Assembly: GCA_964388445.1 (NCBI GenBank)
Contig: CAYMAI010000002.1
Location: 248,001-312,000, forward strand
DNA: 64,000 nucleotides
From: CAYMAI01 sp964388445
Lineage (GTDB): Bacteria; 4484-113; JAGGVC01
Reading direction: 5' to 3'
The stretch's first letter is position 1, and each line of letters starts with the position of its first letter. Positions 54,701 through 63,747 of the stretch are shown one piece after another. The position numbers and the translations under genes are program-made. A model generated the notes under the pieces. That model was not told the DNA's origin, made no database searches, and saw only the letters and a list, made by a program, of their open reading frames with translations.

Positions 54701-55038
54701 CCGCCCGAAATAACCTTTCCGCCTCGATTGAGTTTTTCGCCCGCAGCGGATATTTTGTAATCCTTGTCGATTGTTTTTATGTTGGTGCATTGTTGCTGGC
54801 GCATTCCGGCCGCAATGATGAGGCCGGTATGGTCGTAAAAGAAACCGACGCCTTAAGAGAAAAAATCGGATATATATTGTTCGGCGTGCTAAAACTCTGC
54901 CGTGAGAATACCCTTCGCATGTGCGGGCTCGCGGACGGCGAAATCGCAGCGGCTCCGCCTTACGAGGCGATTCAAAGAAGCGATGCGGAAAGAATTTCCC
55001 AATTGACATTGAAGACTTTGGCCGTAATAGAAGTCTGA
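51763..55038 (+). CDS. Class III nucleotidyl cyclase fused to STAND ATPase and TPR repeats
   Basis: A 1091-aa signalling protein. Residues 12-190 form a class III adenylate/guanylate cyclase domain with both metal Asp residues (Asp21 in VTDIHRST and Asp64 in NLGDGYIAIF) and the LNRASRI motif. Residues 215-530 are a STAND/NB-ARC-type NTPase (P-loop GGYGKS 237-242; LIYFDNFEHVLP as Walker B; ILATSREPLRL). The remainder is TPR-like helices (LYNLGSIYEFRGDLDGAEKA). Such proteins are often regulators or defence-like sensors; the trigger is unknown. GTG start, probably leaderless. Confidence 0.88.
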   Translation: MQTAAEKANAGERPAFILVTDIHRSTRLWESYRSDFKETLEKHNGEVETNVRTFGGEIMKNLGDGYIAIFHSADGCIGCGVEIQRKLSDLKPLPDGSKLQIRVVAHGGQLMPLAAGKGYFGQPLNRASRICQVCHPGQMLLSEAAKSFLSAPPEKAHLIDLGMHRLRDLAEPERLYQVDHPDFEVREFDPLPTLAGYRPNNLLIQPNAFVGREQELRVLKNHFVESKQRLVTITAAGGYGKSRLAMQLCADLLDSFKDGVYAVMLAPVGDFSRVASATADALGLKLQPSGDPSQQLLNFLREKEMLIYFDNFEHVLPAGGLLSQILQFAPAVSILATSREPLRLQSELKFSLKPLTVQNGSNLKTGEISDASALFLNRAKLVNPDMEIDGKTIEIAGTICSKLSGVPLAIELAAAWADSYTLKELGEELDSQLELTARNQDIDARHKSIRASLDWSYGLLSADQRKLLTAVSLFKGGFFLAAAKEIFPIGGLRMRLSELCDKSWLFTRDMGGDTRFFVRDAAAREYAMEKLVESGAWNSVALKHCGYFAEVARLAGTWLMTNKHSESLKVFASESENIYEALDTALNMENGLEPNTRRKLLADIVPGLYDYLDVAAKWNDGLNWVDRIMNAAEAIADKNLIARAKLYKGRSLCRFAKYGQAEEMYEEILSAALDADDKKIFVDVCRTFGLCASMMGRLEVGDERLKAGIKTAKEIGYVFGAAACLNNLGVNLRDMGLLEDSFRTHSESYELRKKSGDREGMALSLYNLGSIYEFRGDLDGAEKAYIEALNIYAEYDSVWGRATGLNSISSLLWRRGNFDEADKLAWESHRLFNSIGDRWGTMSTMLLPGETLWFRGKYDESIECITPTIAWSEEMEFAMGMAYGNQLESEKACLDGDYAAARDAAEKTMKIRSDINYPLGIALSNSMIGDIDVLEGYFDEAHVRYKSALETAEQIGDESAIYFHKSRLSLAEALLGNFTSARNNLSASIEFFARSGYFVILVDCFYVGALLLAHSGRNDEAGMVVKETDALREKIGYILFGVLKLCRENTLRMCGLADGEIAAAPPYEAIQRSDAERISQLTLKTLAVIEV

Positions 55039-55108
55039 ATCGCAATTTTCGCTTCATTTGTTCAACTGACCCCTCATGCTAAACTCCATTCTCTTACGGA
55101 GGTTTTCG

Positions 55109-56299
55109 ATGACAGGTTTCGATATTTCAAAAGCGCGGTTCGAGACGCGCCAGCTTCATGCCGGCGAACATCCGGATTATTACAATGCCGGCTTTCCGCC
55201 GCTGTATATGACGTCCAGCTACGGCTGTCCGGACACCGCCACCGCTCAAAAATATATGGCGGACAAATCCAGCGGCCATCTATATTCGCGTTTCAACAAT
55301 CCTACGGTCGATGCAATGGAGCGCCGGCTTGCTTGCCTCGAAGGATACGAGGAATGCGTGAGCGCCTCCAGCGGGCTCGCCGCCATCGCCCAACTCGTGT
55401 TCGGACTTATGAAGCCCGGCGACAACATCGTCAGCGCCACCAAAATTTACGGCGGCACGTACGGCATGTTGAATAAGGAGATGAAAGACCTCGGCTTCGA
55501 AACGAGATGGATAGACGAAGCGACGGATTACGATTCGTACCGCAAAGCTATAGACGGCAAAACGAAAATGCTGCTGTTCGAAACGCCGGGAAATCCCCTA
55601 ATGAACGTAGTGGACATCGATGAAGTCGTGAAAATCTGCCGGGAACATGAAATTCTGAGCGTGCTCGACAATACTTTCGCAACTCCGTATTTACAACCGG
55701 TTTCGCATCTCGGCGTCGACATAGTCGTCCATTCGCTGACGAAATATATAACGGGTCATGGCACGGTCATCGGCGGCGCGGTAATCGGGAGCAAGAAACT
55801 TATGGACCCTGTCCGCTGGGGACCGCACGCGAACCTCGGCCCGACGTTCAGCCCGTTCAACGCGTGGCTTATTCTTATGGGCCTAGATACGCTTTCGATA
55901 AGAATGGACAGGCACTGCGAAAACGCTATGAAAATTGCCGAATTCCTGTCCTCGCATCCGAAGGTTTCCTATGTCTATTATCCCGGCCTGAAGGATTTTG
56001 CCGGCCACGAAATCGCCAAAAAGCAAATGAAGGCGTTCGGCGGAATGATAGGCTTCGGTGTGTCCGGCGGTTACGACCACGCTGTTGGCACTCTAGACAA
56101 CTTGAAGCTTATCAAGAATCAAGTAAGTCTAGGCGACGTAAAAAGCATCATTCTTCATCCTGCGAGCACCACTCACTTCCCCGTCCCCGCAGATATTAAG
56201 GAAAAGCTCGGTATCAAACCGGATTACATCCGGTACAGCGTCGGGCTGGAACACGCCGACGACCTTATCGCCGACCTCGATCAGGCGCTTGACGCGTAA
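55109..56299 (+). CDS. Cys/Met-metabolism PLP enzyme (gamma-lyase or sulfhydrylase type)
   Basis: A 396-aa fold-type I PLP enzyme. The Schiff-base lysine is Lys212 in HSLTKYITGHG; other marks are YSRFNNPT near residue 62, SSGLAAIAQL, and VDNTFATPYL-like SVLDNTFATPYLQP. The sequence suits O-acetylhomoserine sulfhydrylase or methionine gamma-lyase more than cystathionine beta-lyase, but the choice cannot be made here. ATG at 55109 has GGAGG 6 nt upstream; an in-frame ATG at 55076 would add 11 unrelated residues. Confidence 0.9.
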   Translation: MTGFDISKARFETRQLHAGEHPDYYNAGFPPLYMTSSYGCPDTATAQKYMADKSSGHLYSRFNNPTVDAMERRLACLEGYEECVSASSGLAAIAQLVFGLMKPGDNIVSATKIYGGTYGMLNKEMKDLGFETRWIDEATDYDSYRKAIDGKTKMLLFETPGNPLMNVVDIDEVVKICREHEILSVLDNTFATPYLQPVSHLGVDIVVHSLTKYITGHGTVIGGAVIGSKKLMDPVRWGPHANLGPTFSPFNAWLILMGLDTLSIRMDRHCENAMKIAEFLSSHPKVSYVYYPGLKDFAGHEIAKKQMKAFGGMIGFGVSGGYDHAVGTLDNLKLIKNQVSLGDVKSIILHPASTTHFPVPADIKEKLGIKPDYIRYSVGLEHADDLIADLDQALDA

Positions 56300-56323
56300 T
56301 CAAAGGTGTAAAATATCCGCCCT

Positions 56324-56779
56324 ATGGTTCAAAGCTTTCATCGCTTCGCTTATCGCCGTGCGGCTCTCGCCGCGGCCGCGTTTCTCGCGGCCGTCGCGAT
56401 TACGTCCTTGGCGAGTCCTGCCGCCGCCACCCTGCCTTACAGCCGCAAGGAAGATAAAAAGTGCTACTACTGCCACGTGGACTGGCAAAACGACAAACAC
56501 GCGCTAACCGAGCAGGGTCAGTATTATCTTGACAACAATTATTCGCTTGAAGGGTTGCCGGCGCATCTTCAGGCAGGCCCGCCCCCACCGCCCGAGGAAC
56601 CCGAGGAAGAGTCCAAAGGAATGCCGGTTGGCGTCATGGCGGGAATGTTGTTTTTCGCGGCGATGATAGCGCTCATCGTAATTTCAATTTTCAAGACTCC
56701 GGCGAAGGCAATCGAGCCGGATAAAACCGCGGATACGCCCGGCCCGCCCCCAGAGGGCGGCGGAAGCGGGGGAAGCTAA
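56324..56779 (+). CDS. Exported CxxCH (heme-binding-like) protein
   Basis: A 151-aa protein with an N-terminal signal/anchor (residues about 10-35), one CYYCH c-type heme site near residue 47, a Pro/Glu linker and a C-terminal membrane helix (about 105-125). A single CxxCH protein without a nearby Met ligand signature may be a cytochrome or a structural zinc-like site. It sits 7 nt before folK, with which it probably shares only transcription. Confidence 0.6.
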   Translation: MVQSFHRFAYRRAALAAAAFLAAVAITSLASPAAATLPYSRKEDKKCYYCHVDWQNDKHALTEQGQYYLDNNYSLEGLPAHLQAGPPPPPEEPEEESKGMPVGVMAGMLFFAAMIALIVISIFKTPAKAIEPDKTADTPGPPPEGGGSGGS

Positions 56780-56786
56780 CCGGAAA

Positions 56787-57308
56787 ATGGACACCGCTTC
56801 GGCATTTATCGGACTCGGCTCCAATCAGGGAGACCGGCTCGCAAAACTATCCGAAGCTGTTTACTTGCTCGGCACGACGCCCGGAATCGGCATCTTATCC
56901 CTGTCTTCGGCGTACGAAAGCGCGCCCCAAAATATGCCCCACGGCAGCCGGGATTTTTTGAACGCCGTCGCCAAAATCGAAACCGTGATTTCGCCCGCCG
57001 ATTTGCTCGCAACTTGCCTCGGCATTGAAAGAATAATGGGCCGCGATAGGTCGTGGGTCGTGCAAGACCGTCCGATAGACCTCGACCTTCTTTACTACGA
57101 AGGCGCGGCGATGCGCACGCCGGAACTCGTACTGCCGCATCCGCGGGCGCACACGAGAACATTCGTGCTTATTCCTTGGATCGAAATCGCTCCGCATGTT
57201 TCGCTGTACGGCGCGACGATTGCGGACTGGCTGAAAATGCTGCCGCCGGAGGAGTACGTCCGGTGCGAGTTGTCGGGCAAGATTCCGGATTACGACTCTA
57301 TCGCTTAA
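56787..57308 (+). CDS. folK: 2-amino-4-hydroxy-6-hydroxymethyldihydropteridine diphosphokinase
   Basis: HPPK transfers pyrophosphate from ATP to the pterin in folate synthesis. The 173-aa protein has FIGLGSNQGDR at the start, SSAYESAP near residue 42, RDFLNAVAKIET, and the signature DRPIDLDLLYYEG followed by LPHPRAHTRTFVL with catalytic residues. No folB or folP is beside it. Complete. Confidence 0.96.
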   Translation: MDTASAFIGLGSNQGDRLAKLSEAVYLLGTTPGIGILSLSSAYESAPQNMPHGSRDFLNAVAKIETVISPADLLATCLGIERIMGRDRSWVVQDRPIDLDLLYYEGAAMRTPELVLPHPRAHTRTFVLIPWIEIAPHVSLYGATIADWLKMLPPEEYVRCELSGKIPDYDSIA

Positions 57309-57323
57309 GCGCGCGGCTACGCC

Positions 57324-58880
57324 TTAAGTCATCCCGCCGCCTTCTTTAAGGAACAGGTTTAGTACGAACGAATAGCTCGTAACTTTGTTTCTGCCGTTTC
57401 GCTTCGCGAAATACAGCGCGGTGTCGGCAAATTCCATAAGCTGGTCGGTGCTTTCCGGCTTGTGGTCCAAGAAGCTCGAAATGCCGATGCTTACGCTCGC
57501 CTTTTTAAAAAGCTTCGACTCGCAGGAATAAAAGCTGTAATTCGAAACGAATTTTCTAAGCCGTTCCGCTTGCATTTCCGCCTGCTTCAAACTGGTTTCG
57601 GGCAGCAGTATTCCGAACTTGTCGTCCCCGATGCGGCAAATAACGTCGCTAGACCTGCTGTTCGTTATGATTATCCGGCCGATTTCCTGCAACAGCAAAT
57701 CGCCTTCCGCCCGGCCGTAAGTTTCGTTTATATCCTTGAAATGGTCAATATCGACGATAAGAAGACCGAGTTGAACCTTGTATCGCTTGCTTCTTTCGAA
57801 TTCCTTGGCGAAAAGCTTTTCAAAATGCTCGCGCGAATTCAGACCGGTCAACCTGTCATGCTCTCCGCGAGTCAAGCTGATTAAATGCAGGAAGTGGTTT
57901 TTCAGGCTTACCCCGAACTGAAACGACAGCAGATTGAACAAATCCAGCTGGTCTTCGGAAAACTTCACTTCCGATTCGAGCGCCACGCCCACCATGCTGA
58001 AAAGCTGCTGATCCAGAACGAGCGGAAACACTTTTATCGACTTCGTAAAACTCCGGCACTCCGAGCCCCGAAGCCTGTCAGGGTCCGTAATTCGCGCTTC
58101 CGCGAATTCCACGCGCGTTGCGGATTGAGTCTTCAGCTGCCACTCCCGCGCCGTGCTTTCGAAAATGCTCGCGGCTTCCTTGATGGAAATTTCCATTGCC
58201 GGCGCAAGCCATGCAAGCTGCTCCGTGCCGAGCACGTCCGCGAGTATTACGAGGCCGACTACCTGATAATCGCGAAACACCGCGTCGGCGTACGCTTGCA
58301 CCATCGAGTCGGGCTTATCGATTTTTTCAAGTTCGAGAGCGAACTCCCGGACGGCGCGTATTTGCCTTGCGGCGGACCGCGGGCTTTCTTCTTCCGGAAG
58401 TTCGAGCACGCTCACTATTTGTGTGATTACGCCTATGAGGATTTCGATTAGTGGCAGCGATTTTTCTATTTTCTCGACGTTTTTGAGATTGCTTATCGAA
58501 ACGACGCCGATGACGGATTCGCCGATTATCATCGGAAAGCTGGCGAAAGCCGGCGTTTTGTACGAGCCGACGAACGGTCCTACAAGATCGGGATGTTCAT
58601 CGGCTATATCGCGGCAAACAATCGGCGAAGAGGTTTCGAGTACGCGAAGCCCGACGAGATTCGACTCGTTGAATTTTCCGCCCGGAATTTTGAATCCGCA
58701 ATACGATGCTCGTGAAAACTCCCTTCTGCGCAAATCCAGAAGAAACAGACTCACGCGGTCGGTGTCGAACAAATCGACGAGTTCGCGCAAAAGCCGCGGG
58801 ATAAATTTCTGCCCGCGTCGCGGATCGAGCCGCACAAGCCTGCGCGCAAGCGCCAGAATCCTGTCATCGAAAACGCTCAA
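57324..58880 (-). CDS. GAF-GAF-GGDEF protein with degenerate active site
   Basis: A 518-aa signalling protein: GAF-like domains at about 20-155 and 175-335, and a GGDEF domain at about 350-510 (LTGLNSREHFEKLF, IVDIDHFKDINETYG). The signature loop is GDDKF (418-422) instead of GG(D/E)EF, so two key residues differ and cyclase activity is doubtful. It may work as a c-di-GMP or GTP sensor. TTG at 58880 has GAGG 7 nt upstream. It converges on folK with a 15-nt gap. Confidence 0.88.
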   Translation of the reverse strand: MSVFDDRILALARRLVRLDPRRGQKFIPRLLRELVDLFDTDRVSLFLLDLRRREFSRASYCGFKIPGGKFNESNLVGLRVLETSSPIVCRDIADEHPDLVGPFVGSYKTPAFASFPMIIGESVIGVVSISNLKNVEKIEKSLPLIEILIGVITQIVSVLELPEEESPRSAARQIRAVREFALELEKIDKPDSMVQAYADAVFRDYQVVGLVILADVLGTEQLAWLAPAMEISIKEAASIFESTAREWQLKTQSATRVEFAEARITDPDRLRGSECRSFTKSIKVFPLVLDQQLFSMVGVALESEVKFSEDQLDLFNLLSFQFGVSLKNHFLHLISLTRGEHDRLTGLNSREHFEKLFAKEFERSKRYKVQLGLLIVDIDHFKDINETYGRAEGDLLLQEIGRIIITNSRSSDVICRIGDDKFGILLPETSLKQAEMQAERLRKFVSNYSFYSCESKLFKKASVSIGISSFLDHKPESTDQLMEFADTALYFAKRNGRNKVTSYSFVLNLFLKEGGGMT

Positions 58881-59035
58881 AGCCTGTCCTCAAAGTACTT
58901 ATTTTACCATATATATTGACGTTTATGCGATAAACCGGCGCCGTAGGGAATTGTGACGAAACTCGTGCGCCGCCGGAGGAGTTTGATTGTCACCAAAAAC
59001 GAGCGGACATTGCGGGCTTTTGTGCCGCCTTGAAT

Positions 59036-59482
59036 TCAAATAGTGAGATTGGCGATTAGCCCTTTGATTTCCTCGACTATGCCGAGAAGTTTCATTTTTT
59101 TCGTTTGCGTGGCGCGCACCTGCTCCGCAAGATCGAGCAGCGCCGTGTCGATTTTTGCGATTATCGTGAACAGCTTCGGCGACGATGTGTACGAATGAGC
59201 CTTCTCTCTGTCGAGTTTCAACCCCTTAGCCACCGCACGCTCAATCGCTTCCTTTACGAGCGAGCGGTAAAGCGCCAGTCCGGCTTCGGACGGCGCGGAC
59301 GCGAAGTTCTTTCCTTCTTCGTCGATTTTTTCGAGCAGTTTTTCGGCGGCAAGACTTTTGTGCGGGCGCGGCTCGCGGTGAAGCAGGCCGTCTCTAGCCG
59401 CCGCCATGCCCCTTTCGGACGCCGCCTTGCTTCGTCCTCCGGCGGAAGTTTTGGAGTCTCCGAGTTTGCCGATTTTTACCAT
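59036..59482 (-). CDS. YaaR/DUF327-like protein
   Basis: A 148-aa protein of basic N-terminus and helical C-terminus (YRSLVKEAIERAVAKGLKL, then FTIIAKIDTALLDLAEQVRA), resembling the DUF327/YaaR family, which lies next to tmk in many bacteria. Its function is unknown. It overlaps the end of tmk by 7 nt, so the two are translationally coupled and the family assignment is supported by context. Confidence 0.7.
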   Translation of the reverse strand: MVKIGKLGDSKTSAGGRSKAASERGMAAARDGLLHREPRPHKSLAAEKLLEKIDEEGKNFASAPSEAGLALYRSLVKEAIERAVAKGLKLDREKAHSYTSSPKLFTIIAKIDTALLDLAEQVRATQTKKMKLLGIVEEIKGLIANLTI

Positions 59483-60144
59483 CTTACCGCTCCACCCGCT
59501 CCGCTTTCCGATTCGGCCGTTTTCAGAAACTCCTTGATGGCGAAGGCGACAAGTTCCATCGTGTTTTCCCGCTCGCCCGAGCTGTCGATTACCCTGATTC
59601 TTTCGGGATGCCTTTTCGCGAGCATCAAAAACCTTTCGCGCACTTCCGAATGATAATGCGCATCTTTCCTGTCGATTCGAGTCATTCCGCCCGCGCTCAT
59701 CCTCCTGTCCTGCGCGGTTTCGACGGGCAGGTCGAGCAGAAGCGTCAAATCTGGGGAAAGTCCGCCGGTGGCGATTTCGGCCAGCGCGCCAAGTTCGGCA
59801 TCCGAAAGCCCGCCGGCAACTCCCTGATACGCGAACGTGCTGTCGTAATATCTATCGCAAATTACATCGGTGCCGCCGGAAAGCGCAGGACGGACGATTT
59901 CCCTCGTATGTACCGCACGGCTTGCCGAAAAAAGCAGCGCTTCTTCCGCGGGCGTAAGCGAAATTCCTTCGGGTAAATCCAAAAGAACGCGCCTGATGCT
60001 TTCGCCAAGCCGAGTACCCCCGGGCTCCCGCGTCAAAATGGCGTTTCTACCTGCGTTCTTAAGAAATTCGCACGCGCCGGCTGCCGCGGTCGATTTTCCG
60101 CAACCGTCGATGCCTTCGAAAGTAATGAAGTAAGCCCGCGCCAT
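59476..60144 (-). CDS. tmk: Thymidylate kinase
   Basis: Phosphorylates dTMP to dTDP. The P-loop is GIDGCGKST (11-19); LTREPGGTRLGESIR, DVICDRYYDSTFAYQG and LDLPVETAQDR follow in the usual order. The lid is R(M)SAGGMTRIDRKD. ATG at 60144 is preferred: the earlier ATG at 60156 overlaps a TACAAT (60160-60155), which would be the -10 of a leaderless transcript beginning at 60144. Length 222 aa is normal. Confidence 0.95.
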   Translation of the reverse strand: MARAYFITFEGIDGCGKSTAAAGACEFLKNAGRNAILTREPGGTRLGESIRRVLLDLPEGISLTPAEEALLFSASRAVHTREIVRPALSGGTDVICDRYYDSTFAYQGVAGGLSDAELGALAEIATGGLSPDLTLLLDLPVETAQDRRMSAGGMTRIDRKDAHYHSEVRERFLMLAKRHPERIRVIDSSGERENTMELVAFAIKEFLKTAESESGAGGAVRW

Positions 60145-60341
60145 ACAAGCGTGCATTGTACACTGCGAGCGGATTTGAACCTAGTCAATGCGTTTGAATA
60201 CCAATTTGCCGTCTGCGCCGGCCAGTATTTTCAATTGCCAACAATGGTGTTTCGACAAGATGACGATTTTACTAGTCCAATTTCAATCGATATTCAGGAT
60301 GCCAATTATTGCATAAAAATTGCCGGTAAGCGTCTTTTTTC

Positions 60342-60370
60342 TTGCATAACCGTAATTCACCGGATATAAT
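60342..60370 (+). promoter_or_regulatory. Promoter of the second PKD lipoprotein gene
   Basis: TTGCAT (60342-60347), a 17-bp spacer and perfect TATAAT (60365-60370). Transcription from about 60377 gives a ~68-nt leader with GGAGG 8 nt before the ATG. Confidence 0.7.
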
Positions 60371-60444
60371 GCCTTCAGGGCTCGGGTCGTCATCCATTTA
60401 TTGCTCGGGCGCCAGCCATTATCGTTTGTAGGAGGACGATAGAA

Positions 60445-63400
60445 ATGGGAACGAAGTATTCAACCGGCATCGGGCCGCTGTCCTATGCCGCACTATTGAC
60501 CGGAATCATTCTTCTGCTCATCATCTCCTGCGGCAAAGGAAAATCTCAAAATTTGGCGGGAAGCGCCTTCGTTCAAGGACATGACCGCATTTCCGCCGAA
60601 AATCCTGAGGCCGCGAAAGAAGTCGAACTTGCTTCGATAATCGATGAAGTGCGAGATTACGAAATTCCGGAAGACGCCGACCCGGACATTTTCAACCAAC
60701 TGCGCGACGCTCTGATTCGCGAGCTTGAAAAGCGCGGCACGTCGCGCGTTACTTCCGCCGCGCCCTCCGGCGACGGAAACGAAATAACCGACCTTGCTTT
60801 TGACGCAGATACGTTCGAGCTTTCTTGGACTTATCGAAATCTCGGCGATTACGACTTGTCCGGCGAAGTGGGCGTACCGGACATTACGAAAATCGCCCAG
60901 CATTTTATGACGATTGTCGATGGCGAGGGATTGGAGCAAGATTTTTTAAAATGGGTTGACGGAAGCGGAAACGGCGAAATAGGCATATCGGACGTGACCC
61001 CGATTGCAATCCACTATCTTTCGCGGCTGAACGGCTATTCGATTCGCGCATCCGAAAACGGCCTTGTCAACTTCGAGGAAGTGGCTTATCTCGAATATCC
61101 TCGCGGCCCTCTTACCGCTCCGTTTCCGCCCGAGGGCGAGTTTCCCGTAAAATTCACTTTCGACGCAAGTCAATACTCGGGAACTTATCTGATGGTTGTC
61201 CCGCTCGACGACGCCGGAGAGGAAGGCATTCCAAGCATGATTCGCGCCGACGCGCCGCCGAAAATACTTTCCGCATCGCCTTTCGCGGGACAGGAATACA
61301 AAAATGCAACTTTCGCCGCGGAAGTCATCGGCTCGCCGCCGCTCGAGTTTGCTTGGGATTTCGGCGGCTCATCGGACACGCCGACAAGTAATGAAAAATC
61401 TCCGCGCGTCAGGCTATCCGGCAAGGGAACTTACACTGTCAATCTCACCGTTACAAACGCGTTCGGCTCCGCGGAAATGGAATTCGATTTTACGGTCTCC
61501 GAAGGCACCGGCGCGCCGGCGATTACCATTATTCCGAATACGGCGGGCATGCCCAATCAATTCGTTTCGTTCGAAGTCGAGGCCATCGGCGAACTTCCAT
61601 TTACCTACAACTGGGACTTCGGTGGCGGCGCGACGCCCGGCGAAAGCACGGACGAATTTCCGTGGGTTCTTCTCGGCGCTCCCGGCGAATTTACCGGAAC
61701 GGTCGCCGTGACGAATTCGCTCGGCACCGACGAAGTCGAATTTACGCTCACCGTAACCGATCCGGGCAATAATTATCCGAAAGCCATCATCACCGCGACG
61801 CCGCTCGAAGGCACTCTGCCGCTGACCGTCAGGTTCGACGCTTCCCAAAGCTACGGAAGAAACGAGCTTGAGATGTTCCTTTGGCGGATGGACGACGGAA
61901 CGACGATGTACTACGATACAGGCGCCGAAAGAACGTTCGAATTCGAATTCGAAACCTCGACGGCGAAAAAGGGCGCGGTTAGTCCATGGGTTGTTGTTTA
62001 CGATTCGAAGGGCAATTCTTCGCAGGCGATGGTTGATTTGTTCTTGAACGACCTGCCGAAAGCATCGTTTTCGGTATCTCCGTGGTATGCAAAAGTGGAC
62101 GCAGACGTAACCCTCGACGCCTCGAATTCGAAAGACGATACCGGCTACATCGTCAAATACGAATGGGATTTGGACGGCGACGAAATTTTCGAACTGGACA
62201 CCGGAAGTGAACCAATCGCTACCGCACGGTTTTCCGCGCCGGGCACTTACAATGTCCGGCTGCGAGTTACGGACAATTACGGCGCAACCAAAACCCGAAG
62301 CGAGCAGGTGTACGTCGAATACAATCATTTGCCCAGGTTTACCGCCAAATGCGATAGGACTGCCGGTGTAGCGCCGTTCTCCACCGAATTCGTAATATCC
62401 GGCGCGTCCGATCCCGATGGGACGCTTGCGCTTTTCGAAATCGATTACGACGGCGACGGCGTTTTCGACGAATCCGCGCCGCTGATGCAGAATTTCTCCC
62501 ACGTGTACACCTCCGCCGGCGAATTTACGGCGAAAATCCGCGTGACCGACAACGATGGCGGCTATGCCGAAAAAACTTTCGACATCAAGGTGTACGACGA
62601 TTGGGTGATTCTCACGCTCGACGATTTCGGTAACGTCGGCGAGTTCCCTTCGCTCGCGCTCATCGAAGGCGTACCGGCGGTCAGCTACCGGAACGCGACC
62701 AGCGGAAATCTGAAATTCGTCAAAGCCACCTCTGTCGCCGGAACGGCTTGGCATCCGCCGGTTACGGTCGAATCGTCCGGCCAAGTCAAAGACGCGAGCG
62801 CGCTTCTTTTCGTCGGCTCGGTTCCCGCAATCGGCTACAGCGGCTCCGGCGGCCTAAAATATATCGTCGCGCAAGACCAGCGCGGGCTAAGCTGGTATTC
62901 GCCGATAATAATCGACTCGTTCAATGCAATGTTCACCGGCGTTTCCGGCGCGATAATCGGCGGAAATCCGGCATTCAGTTACATAGAAACGTCCAGAAAA
63001 TACCTACGCTACATACGTGCCGAAAACCAAATGGGCTCCACTTGGGCATCCCCGGTCGTCGTGGCGACCGACGGAACGAAATGGAAAGCGACATCGCTCG
63101 CATACGTCAACGGCGCGCCCGCTATTGCATACGGAAATTATGGGTCCGCTTCAATCGAATACAAACGGTCGCTCGACGCGGAAGGTATAAACTGGCCGGA
63201 ATCAAGTTTTCAAGTTGAAAGTTGGTCGTACTCGGCATCAATGGCGGTAGTTAGTGGAAATCCAGTCATTGCATACCAAAACGGAATAATTCCAGTTCAC
63301 TTCTCCACGATAATCTCGTTCAGAAGCGCATTGGATTCGATTGGTGAAAATTGGAGTTTTTCTATAATGGAACTCGACAAGAGCATAATGCAAGAAGGTG

Positions 63401-63651
63401 CGATGGACATTTGCTCGCTTGCGAATATCGGCGGAAAGCCCGGGATTTCCTATTACGACGGGCAGTACGGCGACCTGCGATACATCGAAGCGCTCGACGC
63501 GGCGGGCAGTTCGTGGTCGATTCCGGTCGTTCTCGACGGCGACGCGGACGTGGGCTACCACTCGTCGCTCGTAAGCCTCGGCGGAAAACCGGCGGTCGCG
63601 TATTACGACAGGACGAACGGCAGCCTGAAGTTCGCGGTTCGAACGGGCTAA
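60445..63651 (+). CDS. Large lipoprotein with dockerin-like EF-hands and five PKD-like domains
   Basis: A 1068-aa exported lipoprotein with lipobox IISC (Cys29). Calcium loops of the dockerin-like type are at 135-146 (DYDLSGEVGVPD) and 172-183 (DGSGNGEIGISD). PKD-like domains follow (FAWDFGGSS, YNWDFGGG, then FDASQSYGRNE, YEWDLDGDE and FEIDYDGDGVFDES). The last ~330 residues are repeats of the kind GGKPAVAYYD and GGNPAFSYIE, probably a propeller. Same plan as the protein at 5952-8933, so the two are paralogues. A surface role in binding is likely; no enzyme motif is seen. Confidence 0.78.
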   Translation: MGTKYSTGIGPLSYAALLTGIILLLIISCGKGKSQNLAGSAFVQGHDRISAENPEAAKEVELASIIDEVRDYEIPEDADPDIFNQLRDALIRELEKRGTSRVTSAAPSGDGNEITDLAFDADTFELSWTYRNLGDYDLSGEVGVPDITKIAQHFMTIVDGEGLEQDFLKWVDGSGNGEIGISDVTPIAIHYLSRLNGYSIRASENGLVNFEEVAYLEYPRGPLTAPFPPEGEFPVKFTFDASQYSGTYLMVVPLDDAGEEGIPSMIRADAPPKILSASPFAGQEYKNATFAAEVIGSPPLEFAWDFGGSSDTPTSNEKSPRVRLSGKGTYTVNLTVTNAFGSAEMEFDFTVSEGTGAPAITIIPNTAGMPNQFVSFEVEAIGELPFTYNWDFGGGATPGESTDEFPWVLLGAPGEFTGTVAVTNSLGTDEVEFTLTVTDPGNNYPKAIITATPLEGTLPLTVRFDASQSYGRNELEMFLWRMDDGTTMYYDTGAERTFEFEFETSTAKKGAVSPWVVVYDSKGNSSQAMVDLFLNDLPKASFSVSPWYAKVDADVTLDASNSKDDTGYIVKYEWDLDGDEIFELDTGSEPIATARFSAPGTYNVRLRVTDNYGATKTRSEQVYVEYNHLPRFTAKCDRTAGVAPFSTEFVISGASDPDGTLALFEIDYDGDGVFDESAPLMQNFSHVYTSAGEFTAKIRVTDNDGGYAEKTFDIKVYDDWVILTLDDFGNVGEFPSLALIEGVPAVSYRNATSGNLKFVKATSVAGTAWHPPVTVESSGQVKDASALLFVGSVPAIGYSGSGGLKYIVAQDQRGLSWYSPIIIDSFNAMFTGVSGAIIGGNPAFSYIETSRKYLRYIRAENQMGSTWASPVVVATDGTKWKATSLAYVNGAPAIAYGNYGSASIEYKRSLDAEGINWPESSFQVESWSYSASMAVVSGNPVIAYQNGIIPVHFSTIISFRSALDSIGENWSFSIMELDKSIMQEGAMDICSLANIGGKPGISYYDGQYGDLRYIEALDAAGSSWSIPVVLDGDADVGYHSSLVSLGGKPAVAYYDRTNGSLKFAVRTG

Positions 63652-63676
63652 CCGGAGCGGATTTGATTGACTGACG

Positions 63677-63725
63677 CGCCCCGCCCTGCGATAATCCTTC
63701 GCGGCGGGGCGTTTTCGCGCCTACG
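63677..63725 (+). terminator. Rho-independent terminator
   Basis: Perfect 9-bp stem CGCCCCGCC/GGCGGGGCG followed by TTTT, 25 nt after the stop of the second lipoprotein gene. Confidence 0.75.
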
Positions 63726-63747
63726 CAATTGCAGGTGTTACGGAAAC

